A stretch of 62,417 bases of DNA from Meinhardsimonia xiamenensis (lineage in GTDB: Bacteria > Pseudomonadota > Alphaproteobacteria > Rhodobacterales > Rhodobacteraceae). Position 1 is the first letter of the stretch. Each line of letters begins with the position of its first letter. Made by a program: the position numbers and the translations under genes. This document shows positions 25,185 through 34,226 of this stretch, piece after piece. The stretch is from contig NZ_FNFV01000009.1 in NCBI RefSeq assembly GCF_900102905.1, forward strand, positions 1 through 62,417, in the 5' to 3' direction. Under the pieces are notes generated by a model. That model was given only the letters and a program-made list of their open reading frames with translations. It made no database searches and was not told the DNA's origin.

Positions 25185-25652
25185 TCAGGCCGGAGCGCTT
25201 GGACCAAAAATGCTGGCCCCGGCATGATCGAAACGGAACGGATCGAGTTCAGGAAGCCGTTTGCGGGACAGGTTCAGACCATATTCGGGTTTGCTGGCCT
25301 TTCCGTCATAGTCGCGGTCGACGAACAGCCCGTCCGGCGTCTCCCAGCGCGAGGCTGGGATCAGATAAAGGTCCGGCTCCCTTTCCTCCTCGAAAAGGAC
25401 AAGGGCGAGAAGGAGGTTGTGCCGCGGGCGAAAGACCTCCTTCCGCATGAACACATAGTTCAGCTTGCGAACCGATTTGACCTGCACATCCCAATACCTG
25501 TCCGGCTCCTGACGCACCACGAAATCGATCCCACGGTCGTCAACCTCCGCGGAGTAAACGTCGAGACCGAGCAGCACGAGATGCATCTTGGCGAAATACT
25601 CCGCATAGCGGCCGATTTGCATGTGATTGAGACGGCTCCAATCGTGTCGCAT
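25185..25652 (-). CDS. Inserted PD-(D/E)XK-like protein of unknown role (moron)
   Basis: A 155-residue protein with a nuclease-like core: HMQIGRYAEYFAKMHLVLLG (helix), VDDRGIDFVVRQEPDRYWDV, then QVKSVRKLNYVF. The DDRGIDFVV...VQVKS spacing is that of PD-(D/E)XK folds of the DUF4365 type, with Gln where the second acid is usual. AGGAGG lies just upstream of ATG 25652. It reads in the late-operon direction but interrupts the usual head-tail connector order, and its base composition is less GC-rich than its neighbours. Possibly a superinfection or host-conflict function; not proven. Confidence 0.62.
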   Translation of the reverse strand: MRHDWSRLNHMQIGRYAEYFAKMHLVLLGLDVYSAEVDDRGIDFVVRQEPDRYWDVQVKSVRKLNYVFMRKEVFRPRHNLLLALVLFEEEREPDLYLIPASRWETPDGLFVDRDYDGKASKPEYGLNLSRKRLPELDPFRFDHAGASIFGPSAPA

Positions 25653-25693
25653 CTGGCCTCCTGTGTGTCCCTGCACCTTTCGCCCACCTCGTT

Positions 25694-26005
25694 CTAGGAC
25701 GGCCGCAGGTCCACGGTCCAGACCAGCCGCTCGCGGTCGCGGACGGGCTCGCCCTGGATGAGGAACGCCTCGCCGTCGATCTCGATCCGGTCGCCGGGGC
25801 GCGGGGCTGGAACTTCGGCCACGCGCAGGTCCAGCCTGGTGGTCTCCGACCAGATGCGCGCCTCGCCGAAGCCCGTCACCTCGTCCGGCCGGCGCAGGAT
25901 GGCGCGCACGAGAACCGGCACGCCACCCTCGGCGGAGTAGACCACGTCGCGGCCGAGATGCGGGTCCGCGAAGAGCACCTCCACCGCCGCGGCGAACACG
26001 CTCAT
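25694..26005 (-). CDS. Head-tail connector (gpFII-like attachment protein)
   Basis: A 103-residue beta-rich protein (SVFAAAVEVLFADPHLGRDV...RPGDRIEIDGEAFLIQGEPV) in the position of lambda gpFII, which joins the filled head to the tail. The ATG overlaps the capsid stop (ATGA). Sequence similarity across this family is low; length and order carry the call. Confidence 0.72.
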   Translation of the reverse strand: MSVFAAAVEVLFADPHLGRDVVYSAEGGVPVLVRAILRRPDEVTGFGEARIWSETTRLDLRVAEVPAPRPGDRIEIDGEAFLIQGEPVRDRERLVWTVDLRPS

Positions 26006-27027
26006 CAGTTGCTCGAGAAGATCCGCACGGCAAGCCGCGGGCGCTTGTTCACCGGCAGGATCGAGGCCTCGGTCTTGACGTCGATGGCGCTGCCGTCGGG
26101 CCGGGCGAGCTGGCGGGCGTAGATCGGCACGCCGACCGTGTTGACCGTCTCGACGAGGTTCGCGGGCGCCCCAAAGGTGACGAAGGTGTCGGTGGTTCCG
26201 AGCGGGAAGGCGATGCCTTCGCCGGCGGGGATCAGCGTCTCGGTCGCGCCCGTCGAGAGCGTGACGGTGGCGTTGTACTCCTCGAAGACGATGCCGCCAA
26301 AGGGGAAGCGCCGCCGGGTGTCCTCGCGCAGGGGCTGGGCCCCGGTGGACGAGAAGTATTTCCAGGCGTCCTCGACCTTGGCATGCCCGATCAGCTTGTC
26401 GAAGAACTCGGGGCTCACCAGCGCCAGCACGCCGGACATGGTCTCGCCCTTGAGCTCGGTCTCGACCTGGCGCAGCACGGCGCGGATCTTCGCCTGCACG
26501 TTGGTCGAGGCGGTGCCGAGCACGAAGTCGGTCTCGAGCCGGGTGATGCCGAACTCGGCGAAGTAGTCGTAGAGCGTGGTGCCGGCTCCGTCCCGGACGA
26601 TGCCGCGCAGGGCGTTGACCTCCATGAACTCGCGGGTCTGGGCGTGCTTGATGCGCATCCGCGTGAGCTTGCGCTCCATGACGGTGGCCAGCGGATCGGC
26701 GGCGTCCGCCACGCCGAAGCCCCGCACCCCCTGGATGTCCTGCGGCGTGATCACGTCGTCATGGGGGATCCAGGGCACGGTGAAGGAGCGCATGGCGCGG
26801 GTGTCGCGCCCGGCGACGGTGGCCGGGCCGCCGAGCGGCACGGTGGGCAGGAGGTTCAGCACCCCCTCGGCCTGTTCGATGATCACCGAACGCTGGGTGA
26901 TGCCTTCGAAGCGGAAGAGGCCCATCTGCCCGAGCCTGGAATAGACATTGGGCAGGATGTTGATGGCCTCGGTCATCTCCGCGAGCGTGTAGCCGCCCGC
27001 GTCGAACGGGTTGGTGATGACGGTCAT
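26005..27027 (-). CDS. Major capsid protein (lambda gpE family)
   Basis: A 340-residue major capsid protein of the lambda-E branch of the HK97 fold. Diagnostic stretches are NPFDAGGYTLAEMTEAINIL at the N-terminus, VPWIPHDDVITPQDIQGVRG, ERKLTRMRIKHAQTREFMEV, and a C-terminus with AFPLGTTDTFVTFGAPANLV and RPRLAVRIFSSN. It forms the icosahedral shell, with the decoration protein encoded just upstream. Confidence 0.94.
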   Translation of the reverse strand: MTVITNPFDAGGYTLAEMTEAINILPNVYSRLGQMGLFRFEGITQRSVIIEQAEGVLNLLPTVPLGGPATVAGRDTRAMRSFTVPWIPHDDVITPQDIQGVRGFGVADAADPLATVMERKLTRMRIKHAQTREFMEVNALRGIVRDGAGTTLYDYFAEFGITRLETDFVLGTASTNVQAKIRAVLRQVETELKGETMSGVLALVSPEFFDKLIGHAKVEDAWKYFSSTGAQPLREDTRRRFPFGGIVFEEYNATVTLSTGATETLIPAGEGIAFPLGTTDTFVTFGAPANLVETVNTVGVPIYARQLARPDGSAIDVKTEASILPVNKRPRLAVRIFSSN

Positions 27028-27047
27028 GATCTGGGGTCCTTCCGGGC

Positions 27048-27437
27048 TCAGGCCGCATCGCGGGCAACGATGCCCTGCGCGGCCAGTTCGGCGTGCTTGG
27101 CGGCGATCTCGGCGGGCTGATCGACGGAAGCGTCGAAGCCGAGGGCGGATTTCGCGACGATGGCGGGGCCGCGGGCGAGAACGAGGCCGGTGGCGTCGCC
27201 CCCGGTGGCATCGACCGCTTCGAGGAGAACGGCGCGCGCCACCTCGGCCCCCTCGTCGCCCACCACGGCGGCGGCCGGCGAGAGGATGTACTTGCCGCTG
27301 GCGGTGACCTCGCCGAGCACCGCGCCGAGCGGATAGCTCGCGCCGCCGCGCAGGGTCACGGTCTCGCGGCAGTAATTGCCGTTGATCTCGTATTTCAGGA
27401 GATCGCCCAGGGTGGGCGGGCTGGTCAGGGTCGGCAT
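27048..27437 (-). CDS. Head decoration protein (gpD-like)
   Basis: A 129-residue protein of the lambda gpD family: MPTLTSPPTLGDLLKYEING, YPLGAVLGEVTASGKYILSP and AVLLEAVDATGG are the typical beta-tulip segments. It stabilises the expanded shell. It sits between the S49 protease and capsid genes, as in lambda. Confidence 0.9.
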   Translation of the reverse strand: MPTLTSPPTLGDLLKYEINGNYCRETVTLRGGASYPLGAVLGEVTASGKYILSPAAAVVGDEGAEVARAVLLEAVDATGGDATGLVLARGPAIVAKSALGFDASVDQPAEIAAKHAELAAQGIVARDAA

Positions 27438-27445
27438 GGCTTACC

Positions 27446-28714
27446 TCACGTGTTGCGGGCCGCGCGCTGGCGGGCGCGGCGGATGATCGGGCTCTCGGCG
27501 CCGGCGCCGCCCGAGGGCGCGGTGGAGACGATGGCCGTCGCCTCGGCGCGGGTGGCGAGCGCCTCGAGCACCGACCGGCGGAGCGCATCGGCGCCGATCC
27601 CTTGCGCCAGCGCGGCGGCGGCATCGACGGTCAGCCCGAGCCGGGCGGCCTGCGCGGCGATGGCGGCGATCTCGGCAAACTCGGCCCTGAGCGCGGCGGC
27701 CGGGTCGGGTGCACTTTCGGCGCCGGCGGTATCGCTGACTGGCGGGGCGGGTTCGGGCGGCAGGGTGTCCGGGGCGTCGGTCGCGGCAGCCGCGACGGGG
27801 CTGTCCTCGGTCGCGACGGGATCGGGGCTCATGTCTTCACTCATGGCGGAGGGTCTCCTCTCAAGGTTTGGTCTGCGGGTTGCGCGCGACGGCGCGCCGA
27901 TGTGACCGGCAAGATCGGCCAGCGCCTGGCGGGTGGCGCCGACCGCATCGGCCAGCCCGGCCTCGACGGCATACGCGCCGCGATACGTCGCCGCTTCCAT
28001 CGCGCGGATCGCTTCAGGCGCGAGGCCGCGATTGCGCGCGACGAGGGCCACGAGTTCGCCGTGCAGCGCGTCCACATCGGCCTGGATCGCGGCATGGGCG
28101 GTGGGGTCGAGCGGCGCATGGGGATGGCCGTCGATCTTGCGCGCCCCGGCATGGATCAGGGTGTACTGCCGCCCGGCCATGGCATCGGCGGCGCTCTCGT
28201 CGACATGGAGCGCGACGACGCCGATGGAGCCCATCTCGCCGGTGCGGGTGACGTAGATCCGGCCCGCGGCCGAGGCGATGGCGCAGGCGGCCGAGAGCGC
28301 GGCCTCGGAGGCGACAGCCCAGACCGGCTTGCCGGTCTCGGTGGCAAGGCGGCGGATCTCGTCGACCAGATCGAAGAGCCCGCCCACCTCGCCGCCGGGC
28401 GAGTCGATCTCCATCAGCACGGCACGCACGGAAGCGTCGGCGAAGGCCTCGGCAAGCGTCGCCCCGAGCGCGTGGTAATCGGCGAGCCCGAGCGCCGCCG
28501 TCAGCCAGTCGCCGCGCGCCAGCATCGGCCCGAGGATCGGCACGACGGCGATGCCGTCGCCAGTCACGGTGTAGCCCGGATCGGGCGCGGCCCGCGGCGG
28601 AAAGCCGGCGGGTCCGGCCTCGACCGGGCCGCTGCGGCAGAGCGCGGAGAGCGCCGTCGGGCCGAGCGCCAGCGGCCGACCGGCAAGCCGCTCGGCAAGG
28701 GGTGCGATGGTCAT
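27446..28714 (-). CDS. S49-family head maturation protease with scaffold-like C-terminus
   Basis: A 422-residue SppA/ClpP-like serine peptidase in the lambda gpC position. The core carries EIDSPGGEVGGLFDLVDEIR near residue 100, VASEAALSAACAIASAAGRI, and RTGEMGSIGVVALHVDESAA. The latter contains the GS stretch near the active Ser/Lys. The C-terminal ~120 residues are Ala/Pro/Asp-rich and low in complexity, as expected for the scaffold part made as a nested product in lambda (gpNu3). It cleaves internal head proteins during maturation. Confidence 0.9.
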   Translation of the reverse strand: MTIAPLAERLAGRPLALGPTALSALCRSGPVEAGPAGFPPRAAPDPGYTVTGDGIAVVPILGPMLARGDWLTAALGLADYHALGATLAEAFADASVRAVLMEIDSPGGEVGGLFDLVDEIRRLATETGKPVWAVASEAALSAACAIASAAGRIYVTRTGEMGSIGVVALHVDESAADAMAGRQYTLIHAGARKIDGHPHAPLDPTAHAAIQADVDALHGELVALVARNRGLAPEAIRAMEAATYRGAYAVEAGLADAVGATRQALADLAGHIGAPSRATRRPNLERRPSAMSEDMSPDPVATEDSPVAAAATDAPDTLPPEPAPPVSDTAGAESAPDPAAALRAEFAEIAAIAAQAARLGLTVDAAAALAQGIGADALRRSVLEALATRAEATAIVSTAPSGGAGAESPIIRRARQRAARNT

Positions 28715-28718
28715 GGCG

Positions 28719-30170
28719 TCAGTCTTCCGTGGTTGCGGACGGGGCGTCCGGGCTCGCGGCCGTCTGCCCGACGGCGCCGAAGGCGAGCCCCAGCCGCCGC
28801 TCGCGCGCGCGATCGGCCGCGATCTCGGCATCCACCTGTTCGGCGTCGTAGCCGCGTTCCGAGAGCGCCTGCGCCCGGCTCTTCAGCCCCGCCTCGATCT
28901 GCTCGATCTCGGCGCGGGCATCCTTCAGGGGATCGACCCAGTCCCATTTCGGGGGAAGCCAGGAACAGGCGAGATACTCCCCGCGCCGCCGGGCGTAGCC
29001 GGGCATCTTCAGCGCGCCGGCCATCACCGCGCTGTCCATCCAGCGCGCCCAGACCGGACGGCAGAGCTGGTACACCATCACCGCGTGCTGGTAGGCCTCG
29101 ACCCGGCGGCGGAACTCCAGAAGCGCCAGCCGCGAGTTCGAGTAGTTGGCGCGCACCATGTCGTTGGTGAGGTAGGCGTACGGCACCCCGAGCGCGGCCG
29201 AGACCTGCAGGAGCGTGCGATACTGGAAGGGCTCGTAGGTCTGGCCGACATCGGCGGGGCTCGAGGTCTGGATTTCCTCGCCGGGCGCCAGCATCGTCAC
29301 GCTGCCCGGTTGCAGGTCGAGCACCCGCGCGCCGTCCTCGTCGCTCTCGGCCGCATCGAACGCCTCGGCCGGCGCCGGCGTGGTGATGAAGAGCGCGTGC
29401 ATCGCCGCGACCTTCTTCCGGTCGAGCTCGGCATCGTCATACTGGTCGAGGAGGAACAGCTTCGCCACCGCCGGCGCGAAGCGCGACACGCCCCTGAGCT
29501 GCCCGGCATCGACCGGATCGACCACATGCACGATCTCCGAGGCGGGGATCCGCACGGTCTCGCCCGCCAGCCCCGGATCGGTCACGTCGCCCGGATGGCG
29601 GCGCAGGAAGTGATAGGCGACGCGCCGGCCGATGGCGTCAAACTCGATCCCTTGCCTGATCGCCCCGCCGCCGGGCAAGGGGTCGTTGCGGGTGAGCGGC
29701 AGCATCTCCGAGGGGATCATCTGCAATTGCAGGGGTACCGACAGCCCGTCCTCTGGCCGGCGCGGGCGGAAGCGGAAGAACACTTCGCCCGCGATGAACA
29801 CCTCACGCGCGGCACGCCGCTGCAGCCCGTAGAAGTCGGTCAAGCCCTCGGCGTCCGCCGCGTCGGTCCAGTCGAGCCAGAGCCGCTGGACCTGTGCCTT
29901 CAGATCGGCATCGGCGATGAGCGAGGAGGGCTTGATCCCGGCGCCGACCACGTTGCCGGCCCAGCTTTCGACGGCGTTGACCGCATAGCCGTTGTTGCGC
30001 GAGAGCCAGCGCGCACGGGCGGTGATGTCGGCGCCCGCCGCCGCGACCAGCGTGTTGAGATGGGCGCGCGAGGGCTGGAAGTGCCGCAGCCGCCGCCCGC
30101 CCTGGCCGGCATCGAAGCCGCCGACGAGGGCGCCGATCTGCCGGCGCAGATGGCCGAGCGCGCGCCGCAT
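28719..30170 (-). CDS. Phage portal protein, lambda gpB family
   Basis: A 483-residue dodecameric portal through which DNA is packaged. Family features include RARWLSRNNGYAVNAVESWA near residue 55, VVGAGIKPSS, FHRRHP-like IGRRVAYHFLRRHPGDV, HVVDPVDAGQLRGVS, and RANYSNSRLALLEFRRRVEA near 345. It follows the gpW-like gene with no gap, in the lambda order gpA-gpW-gpB-gpC-gpD-gpE. Confidence 0.93.
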   Translation of the reverse strand: MRRALGHLRRQIGALVGGFDAGQGGRRLRHFQPSRAHLNTLVAAAGADITARARWLSRNNGYAVNAVESWAGNVVGAGIKPSSLIADADLKAQVQRLWLDWTDAADAEGLTDFYGLQRRAAREVFIAGEVFFRFRPRRPEDGLSVPLQLQMIPSEMLPLTRNDPLPGGGAIRQGIEFDAIGRRVAYHFLRRHPGDVTDPGLAGETVRIPASEIVHVVDPVDAGQLRGVSRFAPAVAKLFLLDQYDDAELDRKKVAAMHALFITTPAPAEAFDAAESDEDGARVLDLQPGSVTMLAPGEEIQTSSPADVGQTYEPFQYRTLLQVSAALGVPYAYLTNDMVRANYSNSRLALLEFRRRVEAYQHAVMVYQLCRPVWARWMDSAVMAGALKMPGYARRRGEYLACSWLPPKWDWVDPLKDARAEIEQIEAGLKSRAQALSERGYDAEQVDAEIAADRARERRLGLAFGAVGQTAASPDAPSATTED

Positions 30171-30383
30171 TCAGAGCCCCTTGCTGGCGGTGGCCCGCAC
30201 GATGCGCCGGCGCCGGCCGGCACTGGCATCGGCGATGCGGCGTTCGATATCGGCAAGCGCCGCGGCCATCTCGGCGTCCGTGGCATAGGTGATGCGCCGT
30301 CCCTCCACCTCGACGGTGCGCACGCCGCGATAGCGCGCCTCGAGCAGCGCCTCGCGCCGGGCGATCAGGTCATCGACAAGCAT
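30171..30383 (-). CDS. gpW-like head-tail joining protein
   Basis: A 70-residue helical protein (MLVDDLIARREALLEARYRG...DAEMAAALADIERRIADASA) in the lambda gpW position between terminase and portal. It closes the portal after packaging. Length and helix pattern match the gpW family; sequence identity with lambda is low. Confidence 0.78.
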   Translation of the reverse strand: MLVDDLIARREALLEARYRGVRTVEVEGRRITYATDAEMAAALADIERRIADASAGRRRRIVRATASKGL

Positions 30384-30386
30384 GGC

Positions 30387-32384
30387 TCACCCCATGTAGC
30401 TCGAGCGGAAGACGCGCCGCGCGCGCCGCCCCGGTGTGCGGTGGATCCGGCCCGCGGGCGCCTGCCCCTCGGCCCGGTCCGGTTCCGTTCCCTTGATGCC
30501 CACCTGCTCCTCCAGGTCGGCCCATGTCGCCTCGCCCCAGCGATCGGCGCCGGCGATCCAGGCGGCGGCGCGGGCATACACCCGGCAATCGAGCGCCTCG
30601 TTGCGCTCGCGGAGCTTCTGCCATTCGAGCTTCGCGAAGCCGCGCCGGTTGCGCACCGTCACCAGCTGCTCGGCCACGAGCTGCCGGATCCACTCGGTGT
30701 CGGCCCAGCCGGGCAGATGCACCGTCCCGGGCGGGAACGCCGCGCCCTCGCTCAGTTCCTCCGCCGTCGGCCGCGCCAGCCGCAGGAAGCGGTAGGTCTC
30801 GGCCTTGAAGGTCGGCACCGCCACCGTCCAGAGCCGCGCGCCGCGGCGCAGGCGCTTGCCCGAGACGGTCGCATCGACATAGGTCGGCCCGGAGACGGGA
30901 CTGGACCGGTTGAAGCCTTCGACCCCCTTGACCGGCGCCACTTGCGCGAAGCCGACCGAGCGCGCCCAAGCGTAAACCGCCGCGGTCTCGTAGCCCGTGT
31001 CGATGGCGAGCCGCGCCAGCCCCAGCTCCGCGCCGCCGGCATGCCGCCAGCTGCGGCCGAGCAAGTCGGTCAGCGCCTCCCAGCTCTCCGGGCGCGCCGG
31101 CCCGCCCTCGATCACGACATGATCGACGAGCCAGCTTTCCAGGCCCCGGCCCCAGGCCCAGACATCGACCTCGATCCGGTCCTTCTGCACGTCGGCGCCG
31201 GCGGTCAGGAACAGACCCTTGTGCGGCACCGTGCCCGCCGGCCAGTCCTCGCGCCGCTCGGCGATCCGCTGCCAGTCCGGCGCGTCGCCCGTCTCGATCC
31301 AGGTCTCCCCGAGCACCGTGTTGCGAAACACCCGCTCTGCCTCGTCGGACCCCGCCGCCGTCTCCTTGTCCCGCGCGATGTCGGCCCAGCTCTTCCACCC
31401 CGGCGGCGAATAGAGCGCCGAGAGATGGAACCCCACCGTCCGCGCATCGTGGGCCTCTGCGGTGGCCCGCCACTCACCTGCCGCCAGCATCGCCGTCTTG
31501 TGGTGCTCCTCGATCCGCTCCTCGCAGGCATCGCAGTGGTACGCCGCCGTCTCCGGTCTGCCCTTTTCCCAGCGCAGCCGCTCGAACCGCAGCCACTGCA
31601 TCGCGCCGCAATGCGGGCACGGCACGAAGAAGCGGCGCTGGTCGGACGCCTCGTATTCGCGCTCGATCCGGCTGACGCCGCGGATCGTGGGCGTCGAGAC
31701 CAGGAACACCTTGCGCCGGTGCGCGAAGGTCAGCGAGCGCGCCTCGGCGAGCGCGACCGGATCGCCTTCCTCGTCGGCCGAGGCCGGATAGGCGTCGACC
31801 TCGTCGAGGAAGACGTAGCGCGCCGGCATCGAGCGCAGCCCCACCGCCGAGTTCGCGCCGGTCAGCACCAGCACGCCGCCGGGGAAGTCCTTCGAGAGCT
31901 GCGTGTTGCCGCTGTCGCGCGCCCGCGCCGGACGGACGCGCTTTCTCAGCGCCGGGCTCTCCTCGATCAGCGGGTCGATCCGTTGGCGCGAGTTGCGCTT
32001 GGCCAGCTCCACCGTCGGCTGGACCGCCAGCATCGGCCCCGGCGCCTGGTGGATCACGAAGCCGATCCAGTTGTTGCCGGCTTCCGTCGCGCCGACCTGC
32101 GCGGCCTTCTGGAACACCACCCGCTGGGCTGGGTGACCGGGCGAGAGCGCGTCCATGATCGCCCGCATGTAGGGCGTGCGGTCCGTCCGGTAGCGGCCCG
32201 GCTCGGCGCTCGCCCGCGAGCTCAGCCAGCGATGCCGGTCGGCCCATTCCGAGACCGTGAGCCAGGGATCGGGCGTGAGCCCGCGGCTCCAGGCCCGCAG
32301 CAGCGCCTCGGCGCCCTCGAACCGTGCGGCCTCGTCAGAAAGCGATCCTTGGCTGGGCGAGTTCCTCGAGATGGGCGCGGACAT
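30387..32384 (-). CDS. Terminase large subunit (GpA family)
   Basis: A 665-residue packaging motor of the lambda GpA family. The ATPase Walker A-like block is KAAQVGATEAGNNWIGFVIH near residue 90. The Walker B Asp/Glu are in YVFLDEVDAYPASADEEGDP near 190. A Cys-rich zinc segment (CPHCGAMQW...CDACEERI) follows near 255, and the C-terminal half holds the nuclease domain (ELGLARLAIDTGYETAAVYA). It cuts concatemers at cos sites and pumps DNA. Its start overlaps the small subunit gene by 50 bases. Confidence 0.93.
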   Translation of the reverse strand: MSAPISRNSPSQGSLSDEAARFEGAEALLRAWSRGLTPDPWLTVSEWADRHRWLSSRASAEPGRYRTDRTPYMRAIMDALSPGHPAQRVVFQKAAQVGATEAGNNWIGFVIHQAPGPMLAVQPTVELAKRNSRQRIDPLIEESPALRKRVRPARARDSGNTQLSKDFPGGVLVLTGANSAVGLRSMPARYVFLDEVDAYPASADEEGDPVALAEARSLTFAHRRKVFLVSTPTIRGVSRIEREYEASDQRRFFVPCPHCGAMQWLRFERLRWEKGRPETAAYHCDACEERIEEHHKTAMLAAGEWRATAEAHDARTVGFHLSALYSPPGWKSWADIARDKETAAGSDEAERVFRNTVLGETWIETGDAPDWQRIAERREDWPAGTVPHKGLFLTAGADVQKDRIEVDVWAWGRGLESWLVDHVVIEGGPARPESWEALTDLLGRSWRHAGGAELGLARLAIDTGYETAAVYAWARSVGFAQVAPVKGVEGFNRSSPVSGPTYVDATVSGKRLRRGARLWTVAVPTFKAETYRFLRLARPTAEELSEGAAFPPGTVHLPGWADTEWIRQLVAEQLVTVRNRRGFAKLEWQKLRERNEALDCRVYARAAAWIAGADRWGEATWADLEEQVGIKGTEPDRAEGQAPAGRIHRTPGRRARRVFRSSYMG

Positions 32385-32898
32385 GGGCCTCCAGAACCTT
32401 CTGCATGGCCGCCGTATCCGTTCCCAGTTCCGCCGCCATCAGCGCGGCCACCCGCGCCGGCCAGTTCACCCAGGCATCGCGCTCCTCGCGCGCGAGCCGG
32501 AACACCAGCGTCTCTGCCCGGGCGCGATCGACGAGCTCGCCCTTGAGCCTTTGCAGCCGGATGCGCCGCTCCTGCGCCTTCAGCACCTCATGCGCGATCT
32601 TCGCCTGCAGGAAGGTGGTGCCGCCGCCCGTCGCGGGGGCGGCGAGGCCCTGTTCCTTGAGAGTCTCGCCAACGGCGGACACCGCGGCTTCGGGCACCGG
32701 CTTCAGTTTAGGTTCATTCTTCGGCGCCTTCCTGGTCTTCGACGGGTCGGTCGCCTGCGCGCGCAGCCTGTCGGACGCCTCCGCGTCGATGCTGCCGTCC
32801 TCGTGCAGCACCAGCCGCCCCGTCGCCTTGGCCTTCTGGATCGCGCCGCGCGACAGTCCCACACGGGCAGCATACCGGCGCTCGCTCATGCCCTGCAT
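32335..32898 (-). CDS. Terminase small subunit-like protein
   Basis: A 187-residue protein with an N-terminal helix-turn-helix (ERRYAARVGLSRGAIQKAKA), a linker rich in charged residues, and a helical C-terminus (FLQAKIAHEVLKAQERRIRL) characteristic of phage DNA-packaging Nu1-like proteins in this group. It recognises the packaging site and recruits the large subunit. GGAG sits 6 bases upstream of ATG 32898. Confidence 0.8.
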   Translation of the reverse strand: MQGMSERRYAARVGLSRGAIQKAKATGRLVLHEDGSIDAEASDRLRAQATDPSKTRKAPKNEPKLKPVPEAAVSAVGETLKEQGLAAPATGGGTTFLQAKIAHEVLKAQERRIRLQRLKGELVDRARAETLVFRLAREERDAWVNWPARVAALMAAELGTDTAAMQKVLEAHVRAHLEELAQPRIAF

Positions 32899-33007
32899 GA
32901 CGGGCTCCGATTATCATTCAAAGTCAGGTGTTTATCCGCTTGATAAGCGGGGCGTGTGGAGCAAACGTCCATCCCACGAGGACGATGCAACTCACCCGGA
33001 GCCAGCC

Positions 33008-33313
33008 ATGACCCGCCTGATCCCCGAGACCACACCCCGGCATGAACTTCGCGCCGAGAAGGCCCGCCGCAACCGTGGTGAGACCGGTTCCGCCAACGGT
33101 TCGAGGAACCGGTCGAACGCGCTCGCCGCCTTCATCGGCAAGAAGGCCGAGATCGACGAGATGCTCGCCCGCCTGCAGGCGCTCAGCGACGAGCATTTCA
33201 ACGTCGGCCCCGACGAGGTGAACTGGGGCCATGTCGGCAGTCTCGGCCACATCGCCGAGCGGCTGCGCGAGCTCTGCGCCTTCGCCTTCGGCGAGGACGC
33301 TCCCGACGCGTGA
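33008..33313 (+). CDS. Small phage protein of unknown function
   Basis: A 101-residue charged protein: a basic N-terminus (ETTPRHELRAEKARRNRGET) and a helical C-terminus (NWGHVGSLGHIAERLRELCA). Homologues appear beside terminase genes in Rhodobacterales prophages, with no known role. It reads on the plus strand, divergent from the terminase operon, and with the next gene forms a small reversed island in an otherwise minus-strand prophage. Confidence 0.65.
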   Translation: MTRLIPETTPRHELRAEKARRNRGETGSANGSRNRSNALAAFIGKKAEIDEMLARLQALSDEHFNVGPDEVNWGHVGSLGHIAERLRELCAFAFGEDAPDA

Positions 33314-33409
33314 CCGGCACCCCCCGCCGGAACTCCCGCCGCGCCGAGGCGCGGCCTGGGGTCGTGGAAGGGTCGCGATGGTCGCGGCCCCGATGAAGGA
33401 GACGACCCC

Positions 33410-33925
33410 ATGACCCAGATCCAGCTTTCCGACGCCCAAGCCGTCATCCTCTCCACCGCCTGCGCGCGCGAGGACGGGTCCATCTTCCCCGTCACCGCCA
33501 GCCTCAAGGGCGGCGCCGTCGGCAATGTCTGCAAGAGCCTGCTGAAGCGCGGGCTGATCGAGGAGGTCCCGGCGACCGATCTCGAGACCGTCTGGCGGCA
33601 CGACGAGGAGCGCGGCCCGATCACGCTGCGCGCCACCCCGCTCGCCTACAGCGCCCTCGGGATCACCGACTCGCAGGACGAGACTCCGGCGGACGCGCCG
33701 CCCACCCCGGTCCGGCGACGGAAAGGCACCAAACAGGAAATCCTCATCGAGATGCTCCGCGCCGAAGGCGGCGCGACCATCGACGAGATTGTCGAAGCCA
33801 CCGGATGGAAGCCGCATACGGTTCGGGGCGCCATGTCGGGCGTCCTCAGGAAGAAGCTGGGCCTGACGATCACCTCCGAGAAGGTCGAGAGGCGCGGCAG
33901 GACCTACATGATCGTTGACGACTGA
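33410..33925 (+). CDS. DUF3489 protein
   Basis: A 171-residue protein of the DUF3489 type: an N-terminal helical domain (QLSDAQAVILSTACAREDGS), then the conserved C-terminal winged-helix-like block KGTKQEILIEMLRAEGGATI, IVEATGWKPHTVRGAMSGVL, RKKLGLTITSEKVE. It probably binds DNA. The function is not known. It is frequent in Rhodobacterales and Sphingomonas prophages, often on the strand opposite the late operon. Confidence 0.85.
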   Translation: MTQIQLSDAQAVILSTACAREDGSIFPVTASLKGGAVGNVCKSLLKRGLIEEVPATDLETVWRHDEERGPITLRATPLAYSALGITDSQDETPADAPPTPVRRRKGTKQEILIEMLRAEGGATIDEIVEATGWKPHTVRGAMSGVLRKKLGLTITSEKVERRGRTYMIVDD

Positions 33926-33979
33926 CGCCGCACACCACGACGGACCCGATGCCGCCGTCCAACCCCGGGCGGCGGTTCT

Positions 33980-34204
33980 TCATTGCGCGCCCCGGATTCG
34001 GATCGCCTCGAACAGGCGACGCAGCAGGTAGCCGCGCGCCAGCGAGACGCCGACGAAGGCGAGGCCGATGGTCAGATGCTCCGCGAGGCCCGTCTCGATC
34101 CCGAACCACGGGAACACGACGATCTGCGTGGCGATGGCCAGAACGTAGCCGACGATGACGTTCGTTACCGCCTCGACCAGCGACATGGCGCGGCTCTGCT
34201 TCAT
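33980..34204 (-). CDS. Small membrane protein (DUF7220-like)
   Basis: A 74-residue protein with two membrane segments, VEAVTNVIVGYVLAIATQIV (residues ~10-29) and LTIGLAFVGVSLARGYLLRR (~44-63), and a basic end RLFEAIRIRG. It matches a small phage family usually found beside methyltransferase and terminase genes. Its role is unknown. Confidence 0.75.
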   Translation of the reverse strand: MKQSRAMSLVEAVTNVIVGYVLAIATQIVVFPWFGIETGLAEHLTIGLAFVGVSLARGYLLRRLFEAIRIRGAQ

Positions 34205-34226
34205 CCTAGGCTCTCCAGAAACGCCG

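Noticed and set aside
28707-32546. A 1279-codon open frame on the plus strand
   Set aside because: It is antisense to portal, gpW-like and terminase genes, which are unmistakable. The composition (Arg, Ala, Pro, Gly, His) is that of a shadow frame.
32324-33007. Upstream extension of the 33008-33313 gene
   Set aside because: The extension runs antisense to the terminase small subunit. ATG 33008 gives a protein of normal composition and length for the family.
9783-33925. Idea that the structural block is a gene transfer agent
   Set aside because: The distal tail genes are GTA-like, but the head is of the lambda gpB/gpC/gpD/gpE type with a GpA terminase, and replication, switch and cargo genes are present. 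A prophage fits better.
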